Positions 34,225-42,797 of a DNA stretch of 64,000 nucleotides are shown in pieces. The first letter of the stretch is position 1. Each line of letters starts with the position of its first letter. Location of the stretch: positions 2,418,001-2,482,000 of the forward strand of contig NZ_CP015992.1 in assembly GCF_001708505.1 (NCBI RefSeq), written 5' to 3'. The translations under genes and the position numbers were made by a program. The DNA is from Pseudomonas sp. TCU-HL1 (GTDB lineage: Bacteria; Pseudomonadota; Gammaproteobacteria; Pseudomonadales; Pseudomonadaceae). Below the pieces are notes generated by a model, which worked only from the letters and a program-made list of their open reading frames with translations, was not told the origin of the DNA and ran no database searches.

Positions 34225-35152
34225 CGAAGGCCCCCAGCCGCTTGGCGATGGACAGGTAGATGGCGATCAGCACGATGGGCACCAGGGTGAAGGCTGCCGC
34301 CAGCGGGATATTGCCCACCGAGCCTTGCTGCACGTAGACCATGGTGCCGATGAACAGCCCGCTGGGCCCCACCAGTTGCGGAATGATGAAGTCGCCCAGG
34401 GTCAGGCTGAAGGTGAAGATGGAACCGGCCACGACGCCGGGGAAAGCCAGCGGCAGGATCACCTGGGCGAAGGTTTGCCGGGGCCTGGCGCCGAGGTCCG
34501 CCGAGGCCTGCAACAGCGAGGGTGGCAGGCGCTCCAGGGAGGCCTGGATCGGCAGGATCATGAACGGCAGCCAGATGTAGGTGAATACCAGAAAGCGCCC
34601 CAGGTGCGAGGTGGACAGGGTGTTGCCGCCCACGCCGGGGACCGTGAGCAGGCTGCCCAGCAGCGTTTCCAGGTGCAGTTGCTGGATCATCCAGTAGAAG
34701 ATGCCGCCCTTGGCCAGGATCACCGTCCAGGCGTAGGCCTTGACGATGTAGCTGGCCCACATGGGCATCATCACGGCGATGTAGAAAAAGGCTTTCTCTC
34801 TTGGCGAGGCGAAGCGCGCCATGTAGTAGGCGATGGGGAAGGCCAGCACCGCGCTGGCCAGGCTTACGGCGATGGCCATGGTCAGAGTGCGCAGGATGAT
34901 GTCGTAGTTGGCCGGGTTGAACAGGGCGGCGTAGTTGGCCAGGGTCAGGTCCGGCGTCACCGCCATGGTGAAGTCGTCGAAGGTGTAGAAGCTCTGCCAG
35001 AGCAGGGCGAACAAGGAGCCTACGTAGACCACGCCGAACCAGATCAGCGGTGGCGTCAGCAGCAGCAGCAGGTAGAGGGTCGAGCGGCGGTAGAGCAGGT
35101 TGGAGAGCCCGCGTAGCGGTCCGCTCTGATGGCTGGCGATGACGGTGCTCAT
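34214..35152 (-). CDS. ydcU: ABC transporter permease YdcU
   Basis: The 312-residue permease (PotB/YdcU branch) has an N-terminal cytoplasmic stretch, six membrane segments and the EAA loop QASADLGARPRQTFAQVILP. It begins 3 bp after the stop of the ATPase gene, and its end overlaps ydcV, so the three are tightly coupled. It forms the membrane channel with YdcV. The substrate is inferred from the E. coli-like gene order ending in patD. Confidence 0.9.
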   Translation of the reverse strand: MSTVIASHQSGPLRGLSNLLYRRSTLYLLLLLTPPLIWFGVVYVGSLFALLWQSFYTFDDFTMAVTPDLTLANYAALFNPANYDIILRTLTMAIAVSLASAVLAFPIAYYMARFASPREKAFFYIAVMMPMWASYIVKAYAWTVILAKGGIFYWMIQQLHLETLLGSLLTVPGVGGNTLSTSHLGRFLVFTYIWLPFMILPIQASLERLPPSLLQASADLGARPRQTFAQVILPLAFPGVVAGSIFTFSLTLGDFIIPQLVGPSGLFIGTMVYVQQGSVGNIPLAAAFTLVPIVLIAIYLSIAKRLGAFDAL

Positions 35153-35155
35153 GGC

Positions 35156-36166
35156 CTACTCGCTGAGCGCGACCATCGCGCTGCGGGCCCAACAGGCCTG
35201 CACCTGCTGGCCGGGTTGTGGGCGTGCGCTGTCTGTCTCTTCGCCGTTGGGCAGGCTGACCGCCAGGCGCCCACCGCCCTCCAGGTTGAGTTCGTAGCGG
35301 CTGATGGCGCCGAGGTACTGCACGTCATGCACCGTGCCGCTGACCTGCAGTTCGCCATTGCTTGCACTGCCGAAGCGCACATGTTCCGGTCGCAGCGAGA
35401 AGGCACCGGCGTTTCCGGTGAGGCGCTGGGCCAGATCACCATGGAGTACGTTGGCGGTGCCGACGAACTCGGCAACGAAGCGGGTGCGCGGCTGGCGGTA
35501 GAGATTCTGCGGGCTGTCGACCTGCTCAATGCGGCCTTTATTGAACACCGCCACCCGGTCGGACATGGACAGCGCCTCGCCCTGGTCGTGGGTGACGAAG
35601 ATGAAGGTGATACCGAGCTGACGTTGCAGTTTCTTCAGCTCGACCTGCATCTGCTCGCGCAGCTTGAGGTCCAGCGCGCCGAGGGGTTCGTCCAGCAACA
35701 GCACGCGGGGGCGGTTGATCAGGGCACGGGCCAGGGCCACACGCTGGCGCTGGCCGCCGGAGAGCTGTGCCGGTTTGCGCTCGCCATAGCCGGGCAGGGC
35801 GACCATGCCCAGCGCGTCCTCGGCGCGAGCCAGGCGTTCGGCGCGGGCCACACCCTTCACCTTGAGGCCATAGGCGACGTTGTCGCGCACGTTCATGTGC
35901 GGGAACAGCGCGTAGTCCTGGAACACGGTGTTCACGTCGCGCTCGTAGGGCGGCAGGCCGGCGGCCTCTCCACCGTGGATGCGGATGGAGCCGGAGCTGG
36001 GCTGTTCGAAGCCGGCGATCAGGCGCAGGCAGGTGGTCTTGCCCGAGCCTGAGGGACCGAGCATGGAGAAGAACTCGCCGTCGTGGATTTCGATGGACAC
36101 CCGGTCGACCGCCTTCACATCGCCGTAATGGCGGCAGACATCAGTGAACTGGACGGCTGTAGTCAT
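35156..36166 (-). CDS. ydcT: ABC transporter ATP-binding protein YdcT
   Basis: The 336-residue ATPase has Walker A LGPSGSGKTTCLRL, the Q-loop, the signature LSGGQRQRVALARAL, Walker B VLLLDEPLGALD and the switch His in FVTHDQGEA. The C-terminal regulatory TOBE domain starts near residue 240. It energises the YdcUV permease. Between it and ydcS lies a repeat-filled gap of 141 bp, so the abundant binding protein and the rest may be expressed at different levels. Confidence 0.93.
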   Translation of the reverse strand: MTTAVQFTDVCRHYGDVKAVDRVSIEIHDGEFFSMLGPSGSGKTTCLRLIAGFEQPSSGSIRIHGGEAAGLPPYERDVNTVFQDYALFPHMNVRDNVAYGLKVKGVARAERLARAEDALGMVALPGYGERKPAQLSGGQRQRVALARALINRPRVLLLDEPLGALDLKLREQMQVELKKLQRQLGITFIFVTHDQGEALSMSDRVAVFNKGRIEQVDSPQNLYRQPRTRFVAEFVGTANVLHGDLAQRLTGNAGAFSLRPEHVRFGSASNGELQVSGTVHDVQYLGAISRYELNLEGGGRLAVSLPNGEETDSARPQPGQQVQACWARSAMVALSE

Positions 36167-36188
36167 GCTCGGGCTCCGGAGTGGCGAC

Positions 36189-36284
36189 TCCCTCTCCCTC
36201 CGGGAGAGGGTTGGGGGTAGGGGACACCGAGCTGACTCGAACTACCCTCACCCCCGGCCCCTCTCCCAGAGGGAGAGGGGTGAC
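36189..36284. repeat. CCCTCTCC-type REPIN between ydcS and ydcT
   Basis: CCCTCTCCCTCCGGGAGAGG starts the left unit and the inverted CCCCTCTCCCAGAGGGAGAG starts the end unit, with TTGGGGGTAGGGG and CTACCCTCACCCCC between them. The pair can form one long hairpin in the mRNA between the binding-protein gene and the ATPase gene. Confidence 0.8.
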
Positions 36285-36307
36285 TTTCGGGGAGAGTTCG
36301 GCGCGAA

Positions 36308-37459
36308 TTACCTTCCACCCATGATCGCGATATAGTCCTGCGTCCACCGGCTATAGGGCACGAACTTCCCACCCTGGGCTTCCGGAGTTTTCCAGAAGGC
36401 AATCTTGTCGAACTGGTCGTAGCCGTTGGTGGCGCAACCGCTGGCGCCGAGGAGTTCGCTGCTGGTGCAGCCCTTGGCGACCACCGGCAGGGAGCCGAAC
36501 CAGGCGGCCAGGTCGCCCTGGACCTTGGGCTGCAGGGACCAGTCCATCCATTTGTAGGCACAGTTCGGGTGCTTGGCGTCCACGTGCAACATGGTGGTGT
36601 CGGCCCATCCGGTGACGCCTTCTTTCGGGAACACGGTTTCCACCGGCTGCTTCTCGGCTTTCAAGGTGTTGGCCATGTAGCCCCAGGTGCTGGAGGCGGC
36701 CACGCCTTCGTTCTTGAAGTCGCTCATCTGCACCGTCGCGTCGTGCCAGTAGCGGTGCACGAGGCTGTGCTGTTTGCGCAGCAGGTCGAGTACCGCGGCG
36801 TATTGCGCTTCGGTCAGCTGGTAAGGGTCCTGGATGCCCAGTTCCGGCTTGGCGGATTTCAGGTAGAGGGCGGCGTCGGCGATGTAGATCGGGCCGTCGT
36901 AGGCCTGCACGCGGCCCTTGTTGGCCTTGCCGTCGGCCAGTTGCTGGGGCTCGAAGACCACGGCCCAGCTGTCCGGCGCTTGCTTGAACAGCTTGGTGTT
37001 GTACATCAGCAGGTTCGGCCCCCATTGGTAGGGCGTGCCGTAGTGCACGCCGTTGACGGTGTGCCAGGGCGCGTCCTGGAGGCGTTCGTCGAGGGTCTTC
37101 CAGTTGGGGACCAGGGCCGGGTTGATCGGTTGTACACGCTTGCCGAAGATCAGGCGCAGGGAGGCGTCGCCGGAGGCGGTGACCAGGTCATAGCCGCCCT
37201 TGGCCATCAGGCTGACCATCTCGTCGGAGGTGGCGGCGGTTTTCACATTGACCTTGCAGCCAGTGTCTTTCTCGAACGGGGTGACCCAGTCGTAGTTCTT
37301 GTCCGACTCGCCGCGCTCGATATAGCCGGGCCAGGCGATGATGTCGAGCTGACCTTCGCCGTTACCGACCTGCTTCAGCGGGTCGGCGGCCTGGGCGGAG
37401 GCGATGAGGCAGGCGCAACTGACGGCGAACGAAAGGAAAAGGGGTTTGAACGAAGGCAT
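36308..37459 (-). CDS. ydcS: Periplasmic substrate-binding protein YdcS
   Basis: From the ATG at 37459 (AGGAG site) the product has 383 residues with a signal peptide (LFLSFAVSCACLIASAQA). It has the PotD/YdcS spermidine-putrescine binding fold, with GQLDIIAWPGYIERGE near the N-terminus and WGPNLLMYNTKLFKQAP in the hinge region. A C-terminal pair of Cys (KGCTSSELLGASGCATN) may form a disulfide, as in YdcS proteins. It captures the polyamine for YdcTUV and is the first gene of the operon. Confidence 0.92.
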   Translation of the reverse strand: MPSFKPLFLSFAVSCACLIASAQAADPLKQVGNGEGQLDIIAWPGYIERGESDKNYDWVTPFEKDTGCKVNVKTAATSDEMVSLMAKGGYDLVTASGDASLRLIFGKRVQPINPALVPNWKTLDERLQDAPWHTVNGVHYGTPYQWGPNLLMYNTKLFKQAPDSWAVVFEPQQLADGKANKGRVQAYDGPIYIADAALYLKSAKPELGIQDPYQLTEAQYAAVLDLLRKQHSLVHRYWHDATVQMSDFKNEGVAASSTWGYMANTLKAEKQPVETVFPKEGVTGWADTTMLHVDAKHPNCAYKWMDWSLQPKVQGDLAAWFGSLPVVAKGCTSSELLGASGCATNGYDQFDKIAFWKTPEAQGGKFVPYSRWTQDYIAIMGGR

Positions 37460-37633
37460 TGTCGACTCCTGTTGTACATGACGTGCGGAGCCTGTTCGGC
37501 GGAACTGCATGCCGTTGGCGGTGCGAGGAAGGTACGCCGAAAAATGCGGCCGCTGCTCGCATTGAGCAGCGTAGTTCGGGGCTTTGGGGCTGACAAGGAA
37601 GGGGGCTGGTGGCGCTTTGCTGTCGCTTTTCCT

Positions 37634-37728
37634 GTGGGGGCGAATTCATTCGCCAAGGGTCGCGCAGCGGCCCCTGAAGGTTCCGTTGGCAGCCCTCCGG
37701 CCTGCTTGGCGAATGAATTCGCCCCTAC
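37634..37728. repeat. REPIN (GCGAATTCATTCGC type)
   Basis: GTGGGGGCGAATTCATTCGC at 37634-37653, extended by CAAG, is repeated inversely with one mismatch at 37705-37728. The loop contains GGCCCC/GGCAGCC segments. It lies between ydcS and the peroxiredoxin gene and is the best-matched pair of this family in the window. Confidence 0.85.
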
Positions 37729-37752
37729 AAGATTTCGCGAAGGCCAAACCAC

Positions 37753-38304
37753 TCAGTAATGCAGCGTCGCTTCCCCCTTGTGCCAGTTGCAGGGGCACAG
37801 CTCTTCGGTCAGCAAGGCGTCGAGCAGGCGCAGGGTTTCCTGGGGATTGCGGCCTACCAGCAGATCGTTGACCGAGACATGGCGGATGACGTTGTCCGAG
37901 TCGATGATGAAGGTCGCGCGCAGGGCCACGCCTTCGCGGCGATCCATGATACCCAGGGCGTTGGCCAGTTCGTGCCTGGCGTCGGCCAGCCAGGGGAAAC
38001 TGAGGCCTTTCAGGTCCTTGTGGTCGCGGCGCCAGGCGAGGTGGACGAATTCGCTGTCGGTGGAGGCGCCGATCAACTGCGTGTCGCGGTCGTTGAACTG
38101 CTCCAGCAGGTCTCCGAAGGCCCTGATCTCGGTCGGGCAGACGAAGGTGAAGTCCTTGGGCCAGAAGAACAGAACCTTCCACTGGCCAAGGTAGCTGTCC
38201 TGGTTGACTCGCTTGAAGGCGCTTTCCGGGCTGGGCGCGTGTTCCGAGTCGTGGTCCACCGCGAGCAGGTCGAACGCCGGCAATTTGTCTCCGATGGTGA
38301 GCAT
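37753..38304 (-). CDS. Peroxiredoxin (AhpC/TSA family, two-Cys)
   Basis: The start at 38304 gives 183 residues. The peroxidatic Cys is in DFTFVCPTEIRAF and the resolving Cys is near ELCPCNWHKGEA. The remaining AhpC/Prx fold features (FFWPKD, STDSEFVHLAWR) are present. The enzyme reduces hydrogen peroxide or alkyl hydroperoxides in the cytoplasm with a thiol partner such as thioredoxin. It is transcribed alone, leftward, and no OxyR-type site was recognised before it. Confidence 0.93.
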   Translation of the reverse strand: MLTIGDKLPAFDLLAVDHDSEHAPSPESAFKRVNQDSYLGQWKVLFFWPKDFTFVCPTEIRAFGDLLEQFNDRDTQLIGASTDSEFVHLAWRRDHKDLKGLSFPWLADARHELANALGIMDRREGVALRATFIIDSDNVIRHVSVNDLLVGRNPQETLRLLDALLTEELCPCNWHKGEATLHY

Positions 38305-38697
38305 GGCAGGTTTGCTCCAAGGCAGGATGGAGGCACTGGGATGAGGCAAGTATGGAAGGCTCCCGGGAGCTTGGAAAATAGGGTCGGGCCATGTCGTCCA
38401 TAGAGGGCGCGTCATGACCATAGGTCGGCGGGTTATAGGGCAAATTCCAAATCGCAACATATGCATAGAACAATCGGACCCTAGGGGTCACACAAGGCCA
38501 GACTAGACTGTCCGTTCCAGGGATGGCGGTTCCTCCGCAGACAAGCAGGAGGAACACCTCGCCGTCGCAATCCGTCCAACCCTGTACCGCCGCCAAATAG
38601 GGCGGCGTGCGCAGTTCCGCTCTGCGGGCTGCACCAGTCTGGGGCGTGACGACTGTGCGTGTGCTGCAAGTTGTTGAAAAGCAAGCGGTTGTTGCGA
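38305..38697. other. Gene-free divergent region
   Basis: The region between the peroxiredoxin and the ATP-grasp genes holds no convincing gene. It contains an imperfect GC-rich hairpin (GCCGCCAAATAGGGCGGCG, about 38588-38607). A weak half-match to an NtrC site (GCACC-N5-GGGGC, about 38631-38646) was seen; it is too degenerate to call. Confidence 0.4.
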
Positions 38698-38713
38698 TGG
38701 CACGGGGCTTGCG
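38698..38713 (+). promoter_or_regulatory. Sigma-54 promoter of the ATP-grasp/Anbu operon
   Basis: TGGCACGGGGCTTGCG matches the RpoN consensus TGGCAC-N5-TTGC exactly, with -24 GG at 38699-38700 and -12 GC at 38711-38712. The -12 element is 36 bp before the ATG at 38749, which leaves about 25 nt of leader with an AAGGAG site. Transcription would need RpoN and an enhancer-binding protein such as NtrC. Confidence 0.8.
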
Positions 38714-38748
38714 ATTGCGTAACTGCCCGTGGCGACAAGGAGTTAGGC

Positions 38749-40158
38749 ATGTCCCGCACTTTTTATGACGAGATGTACGACGCGAGTGGCGAATGCCGTC
38801 CGCATTACCGGGAGTTCGCACGTTGGCTGGCGGACGCGCCTCAGGAGTTGCTGGCCCAGCGGCGACGAGAGGCCGACCTGCTGTTCCATCGCGCCGGCAT
38901 CACCTTCACCCTTTATGGCGACGAGCAGGGCACCGAGCGCCTGATTCCCTTCGATACCATTCCCCGTGCCATCCCCATGAGCGAATGGCGGGTGGTGGAG
39001 CGGGGCTGTATCCAGCGGGTCAAGGCGTTGAACATGTTCCTCGCCGACCTCTACCACAATCAGCGGATCATCAAGGCCGGGATCATTCCCGCCGAACAAG
39101 TGCTGGCCAACGAGGGCTACCAGATCGCCATGCAGGGCCTGGACCTGCACCGCGACATCTACGCCCATATCGCCGGGGTGGACCTGGTGCGCGACGGCGA
39201 CGGCACCTACTACGTGCTGGAAGACAACCTGCGGACCCCCAGCGGTGTCAGCTACATGCTGGAAGACCGCAAGATGATGATGCGGCTGTTCCCCGAACTC
39301 TTTGCCGCCCAGCGCGTTGCGCCCATCGACCATTACCCGAACCTGCTGCTGGATACCCTGAAAAGCTCCAGCCCGCTGGACAACCCCAGCGTGGTGGTCC
39401 TGACGCCGGGCCGCTTCAACAGCGCCTACTTTGAGCACGCGTTCCTCGCCCGCGAGATGGGCGTGGAGCTGGTGGAAGGCGCCGACCTCTTCGTTCGTGA
39501 CGACCGCGTGTTCATGCGCACCACCGCAGGTCCCCAGCCGGTGGATGTGATCTACCGCCGGCTGGACGATGCCTTTCTCGACCCTTTGGCCTTCAACCCC
39601 GAATCCATGCTCGGCGTGCCCGGCCTGCTGGCCGCCTACCGCTCCGGTAACGTGGTGCTGGCCAACGCCATCGGTACCGGGGTGGCAGACGACAAGTCCA
39701 TCTACCCCTATGTCTGCGACATGATCCGCTTCTACCTGGACGAGGAGCCCATCCTGAAGAACGTGCCCACCTGGCAGTGCCGCAAGCCCGAGGACCTGTC
39801 CCATGTGCTGGCCCATTTGCCCGAACTGGTGGTCAAGGAAACCCAGGGTTCCGGCGGCTACGGCATGCTGGTGGGGCCGGCGGCCAGTGCCAAGGAGATC
39901 GAAGCCTTCCGGGAGCGCCTCAAGGCGCGTCCCGAGGCGTACATCGCACAGCCCACACTGTGCCTGTCCACCTGCCCGACCTTCGTCGAGCAGGGCATTG
40001 CCCCTCGCCATATCGACCTGCGTCCCTTCGTACTCTCCGGGCGGGAAACCCGCCTGGTGCCCGGCGGCCTGACCCGTGTGGCACTGCGTGAGGGCTCACT
40101 GGTGGTGAACTCGTCCCAGGGCGGTGGCACCAAGGACACCTGGATAGTGGAAGACTGA
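38749..40158 (+). CDS. Circularly permuted ATP-grasp protein
   Basis: The 469-residue protein is a CP-ATPgrasp type 2 enzyme. Typical segments are FYDEMYDASGECRPHY at the N-terminus, VLEDNLRTPSGVSYMLEDR (nucleotide/metal site), VVKETQGSGGYGMLVGPAAS, and the end SQGGGTKDTWIVED. Such proteins are predicted peptide or amide ligases. They occur in a fixed set with alpha-E, transglutaminase-like and Anbu genes, exactly as found here (38749-42747). A strong AAGGAG and a sigma-54 promoter precede it. Confidence 0.93.
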   Translation: MSRTFYDEMYDASGECRPHYREFARWLADAPQELLAQRRREADLLFHRAGITFTLYGDEQGTERLIPFDTIPRAIPMSEWRVVERGCIQRVKALNMFLADLYHNQRIIKAGIIPAEQVLANEGYQIAMQGLDLHRDIYAHIAGVDLVRDGDGTYYVLEDNLRTPSGVSYMLEDRKMMMRLFPELFAAQRVAPIDHYPNLLLDTLKSSSPLDNPSVVVLTPGRFNSAYFEHAFLAREMGVELVEGADLFVRDDRVFMRTTAGPQPVDVIYRRLDDAFLDPLAFNPESMLGVPGLLAAYRSGNVVLANAIGTGVADDKSIYPYVCDMIRFYLDEEPILKNVPTWQCRKPEDLSHVLAHLPELVVKETQGSGGYGMLVGPAASAKEIEAFRERLKARPEAYIAQPTLCLSTCPTFVEQGIAPRHIDLRPFVLSGRETRLVPGGLTRVALREGSLVVNSSQGGGTKDTWIVED

Positions 40159-40160
40159 TC

Positions 40161-41111
40161 ATGCTGAGTAGAACTGCCTCCGAGCTTTACTGGATGTCGC
40201 GCTACCTGGAGCGCGCGGAGAACCTGGCGCGCATGCTGGACGTCAGCTACTCGCTGTCGCTGATGCCCCAGGACGGCCGTGGCGATGGTCTGGACGAACT
40301 GGCCATGTCCCTGCTCAGCACCGGCACCCTGGAGCTTTATCAGGAGCGTCATGGCGAGCTGAACGCCGCGCGCATGCTGCACTTCTTCGCCCTCGACGCC
40401 GACAACCAGGCGAGCATCTTCAGCTGCCTGCGCGCCGCTCGAATCAACGCCCATGCCGTGCGCGGCCGAATCACCGCCGACATCTGGGAGAACATCAACG
40501 CCACCTGGCTGGAGATGCTGAACATCTCCAGCGAGGGGTTGGGCCGCTACGGCATCAGCCGCTTCTGCGAGTGGGTGAAGGAGCGCTCGCACCTGTTCCG
40601 CGGTGCTACCTACGGCACCATCATGCGTGGCGAGGCTTATTGCTTCATTCGCCTGGGGACCTTCATCGAACGCGCGGACAACACCCTGCGCCTGCTGGAT
40701 TCGCGCTACGAAATGTTCGGCGAAGAATCGGAAGAGGTCAGCGACAGTTCCGCCCGCGGCTACTACCAATGGAGCGCCTTGCTCCGCGCCCTGTCGTCCT
40801 TCGAGGCCTATACCGAGGTGTACCGCGGCTCTCCCGATGCCCGTCAGGTTTCCGAGCTGCTGCTGCTGCGCCCGGACGTGCCGCGCTCGCTGCGTGCCTG
40901 CATGGAGGAGTTGAACCACATCCTCGCCAGCCTGCCGGGAGATAACGGTCGACCGGCCCAGCGCCTGGCCGCCGAGCTGGACGCGCGGCTGCGCTACACC
41001 GCCATCGACGAAATCCTCGACGAAGGCCTGCACACCTGGCTCACCGACTTCATCCTGCTGGTCCGCCAACTGGCCAGGGCCATCCACAGCTCGTATCTGG
41101 AGGCTGTATGA
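40161..41111 (+). CDS. Alpha-E domain protein
   Basis: The 316-residue protein is all-helical and starts with the family pattern LSRTASELYWMSRYLERAEN. ARMLDVSYSLSL and FEAYTEVYRG are further conserved segments. Alpha-E proteins always accompany circularly permuted ATP-grasp enzymes and are thought to act with them in making or modifying a peptide. It begins 2 bp after the ATP-grasp stop and overlaps the transglutaminase-like gene by 4 bp (ATGA), so the genes are coupled. Confidence 0.93.
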   Translation: MLSRTASELYWMSRYLERAENLARMLDVSYSLSLMPQDGRGDGLDELAMSLLSTGTLELYQERHGELNAARMLHFFALDADNQASIFSCLRAARINAHAVRGRITADIWENINATWLEMLNISSEGLGRYGISRFCEWVKERSHLFRGATYGTIMRGEAYCFIRLGTFIERADNTLRLLDSRYEMFGEESEEVSDSSARGYYQWSALLRALSSFEAYTEVYRGSPDARQVSELLLLRPDVPRSLRACMEELNHILASLPGDNGRPAQRLAAELDARLRYTAIDEILDEGLHTWLTDFILLVRQLARAIHSSYLEAV

Positions 41112-41905
41112 GACTGTCCATTCGCCACGACACCACCTACCGCTATGACGATCAGGTTCGCGCGAGCATCCAGTACCTGCGCCTGACGCCCCAGGAAAAC
41201 GAACGCCAGCACGTGCTCAGCTGGGAATTGACCCTGCCGCGCCCGGTACGCGCGCAGGTCGACCCCTTCGGCAACATCTTCCATGTGCTGACCCTGGACG
41301 AGCCCCATGACGCCATCGTCATCAGCGCCCGTGGCCAGGTGGAGATCGACGAGAAGCGCGAGGCCGAGCACGACAGGCAGTCTGCCTTGCCGTTCCTGCG
41401 TCTCACCCGCCTGACCACCGCCGACGATGACCTGCGCGAGTTCGCTGCACGCGAGTGCGGCAGCCGTCGCGATCGCGGAGGGCTGATTGACCTGATGGAG
41501 GCGCTGCATGTGCAGATGCCCTTCAAGAAAGGCGTGACCGGTGTCGACAGCACCGCCGCCGAGGCCTTCGCCGGCCGCGCCGGGGTCTGCCAGGACCACA
41601 CCCACGCCTTCCTGGCCTGCGCACGAACCCTGGGTATTCCGGCGCGTTTCGTGTCCGGCTACCTGTACCAGGGCAATGACCAGAACCTGGCCAGCCACGC
41701 GTGGGCCGAAGCCTGGTTGGGCGACGCCTGGTACAGCTTCGACGTGACCAACAACCTGGCCCGCCCCGAACGTCACCTGAAGCTGGCGGTTGGGCTGGAT
41801 TACCTGGATGCCTGCCCGGTGCGCGGCATGCGCCGGGGCGGTGGTGGCGAGCAGATGCATGCCAAGGTGGATGCGCCGCCGTTGTTGCTGGTTCAGGCGC
41901 AATAG
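41108..41905 (+). CDS. Transglutaminase-like peptidase
   Basis: The 265-residue protein has a beta-rich N-terminal domain (bacterial transglutaminase-like N region, RLSIRHDTTYRYDDQVRASI) and the papain-like core with catalytic Cys in GRAGVCQDHTHAFLACAR, His in NLASHAWAEAWL and Asp in WYSFDVTNNL. All three catalytic residues are present. It likely cleaves or forms an isopeptide in the product of the ATP-grasp system. It overlaps the alpha-E gene start-to-stop. Confidence 0.94.
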   Translation: MRLSIRHDTTYRYDDQVRASIQYLRLTPQENERQHVLSWELTLPRPVRAQVDPFGNIFHVLTLDEPHDAIVISARGQVEIDEKREAEHDRQSALPFLRLTRLTTADDDLREFAARECGSRRDRGGLIDLMEALHVQMPFKKGVTGVDSTAAEAFAGRAGVCQDHTHAFLACARTLGIPARFVSGYLYQGNDQNLASHAWAEAWLGDAWYSFDVTNNLARPERHLKLAVGLDYLDACPVRGMRRGGGGEQMHAKVDAPPLLLVQAQ

Positions 41906-42015
41906 GGACAGCACCCCCGGTTCTTCGCGACGCCGGCCGCTGCTTACTGCCTCGCCCGTAAACGGGCACGGCGGCCGGACAAACGGCGCGGGGAATCCAG
42001 ACAAGGAGAAACGGC

Positions 42016-42747
42016 ATGACCTACTGCGTCGCCATGCACCTGGCCGATGGCCTGGTGTTCGTATCCGACTCGCGCACCAATGCGGGCATCGACCATATCG
42101 CCACCTTCCGCAAGCTCTACACCTTTGGTGTCAGCGGCGAACGGCTGATCGTGTTGCAGAGCGCCGGCAACCTGGCCACTTCGCAGTCCGTGGTGAACCT
42201 GCTCAAGCAGCGTCTCGACGGCTCGGGTGCGAATTTGCACAGCGTGCCCACCCTCTACGACGCCACAGCCCTGGTGGCCGAGACCACCCGCGAAGTCATC
42301 GCCCGCGACGGTGCGCCGCTGGCCGGCAACACCGACCTGACCTGTTCCTTCCTCGTGGGGGGGCAGATCGCCGGCAATCCGCCGGACCTCTACAGCATCT
42401 ACCCCCAGGGCAATTTCATTCAGGCCACCGAGGACACGCCGTTCCTGCAGCTGGGGGAGAGCAAGTACGGCAAGCCGATCCTCGACCGCAACCTGGAGTT
42501 CAAGACCAGCCTCGAAGAAGGCCTGCGTTGTGCCCTGGTGTCCTTCGACTCCACCATCCGCAGCAACCTGTCGGTGGGCATGCCGCTGGACCTGCTGGTC
42601 TATCACCGCGACAGCCTGATCCTGCCGGCTGGCTACCGGGTGACCGAGGAAGACAAGTACTTCGTCGACATCCGCCGCCAATGGGCGGAAGGCCTGCAGG
42701 CCCTGATCAGCGAACTGCCGCCGCCACCGGTGGAATACAACGTCTGA
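42016..42747 (+). CDS. Anbu-type proteasome-like peptidase
   Basis: The 243-residue protein belongs to the Anbu (HslV/proteasome beta-like) family. The mature N-terminal nucleophile is the Thr at position 2 (MTYCVAM), with LVFVSDSRTNAGIDHI, IVLQSAGNLATSQSV and DLTCSFLVGGQI in the fold. These form ring or open-spiral assemblies and hydrolyse small peptides. It follows the transglutaminase gene by 110 bp with an AAGGAGAAA site. It is probably the hydrolytic partner of the ATP-grasp pathway. Confidence 0.94.
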   Translation: MTYCVAMHLADGLVFVSDSRTNAGIDHIATFRKLYTFGVSGERLIVLQSAGNLATSQSVVNLLKQRLDGSGANLHSVPTLYDATALVAETTREVIARDGAPLAGNTDLTCSFLVGGQIAGNPPDLYSIYPQGNFIQATEDTPFLQLGESKYGKPILDRNLEFKTSLEEGLRCALVSFDSTIRSNLSVGMPLDLLVYHRDSLILPAGYRVTEEDKYFVDIRRQWAEGLQALISELPPPPVEYNV

Positions 42748-42758
42748 TGGGCGTGGCT

Positions 42759-42784
42759 CGCTTTCGCGATTGAAATCGCTCCCA
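42759..42784. repeat. Degenerate single REP unit
   Basis: TCGCGATTGAAATCGCTCCC resembles the right half of the GCGAATGAATTCGCTCCCAC repeats elsewhere but has only one unit. It lies between the Anbu gene and the end of the convergent cytochrome gene. Confidence 0.5.
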
Positions 42785-42797
42785 CAATCAAGCGGTT

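Noticed and set aside
32143..34290. Very long rightward open frame (715 codons) opposite patD and ydcV
   Set aside because: It is the antisense shadow of high-GC genes, low in complexity and rich in Gly/His/Gln, with no domains.
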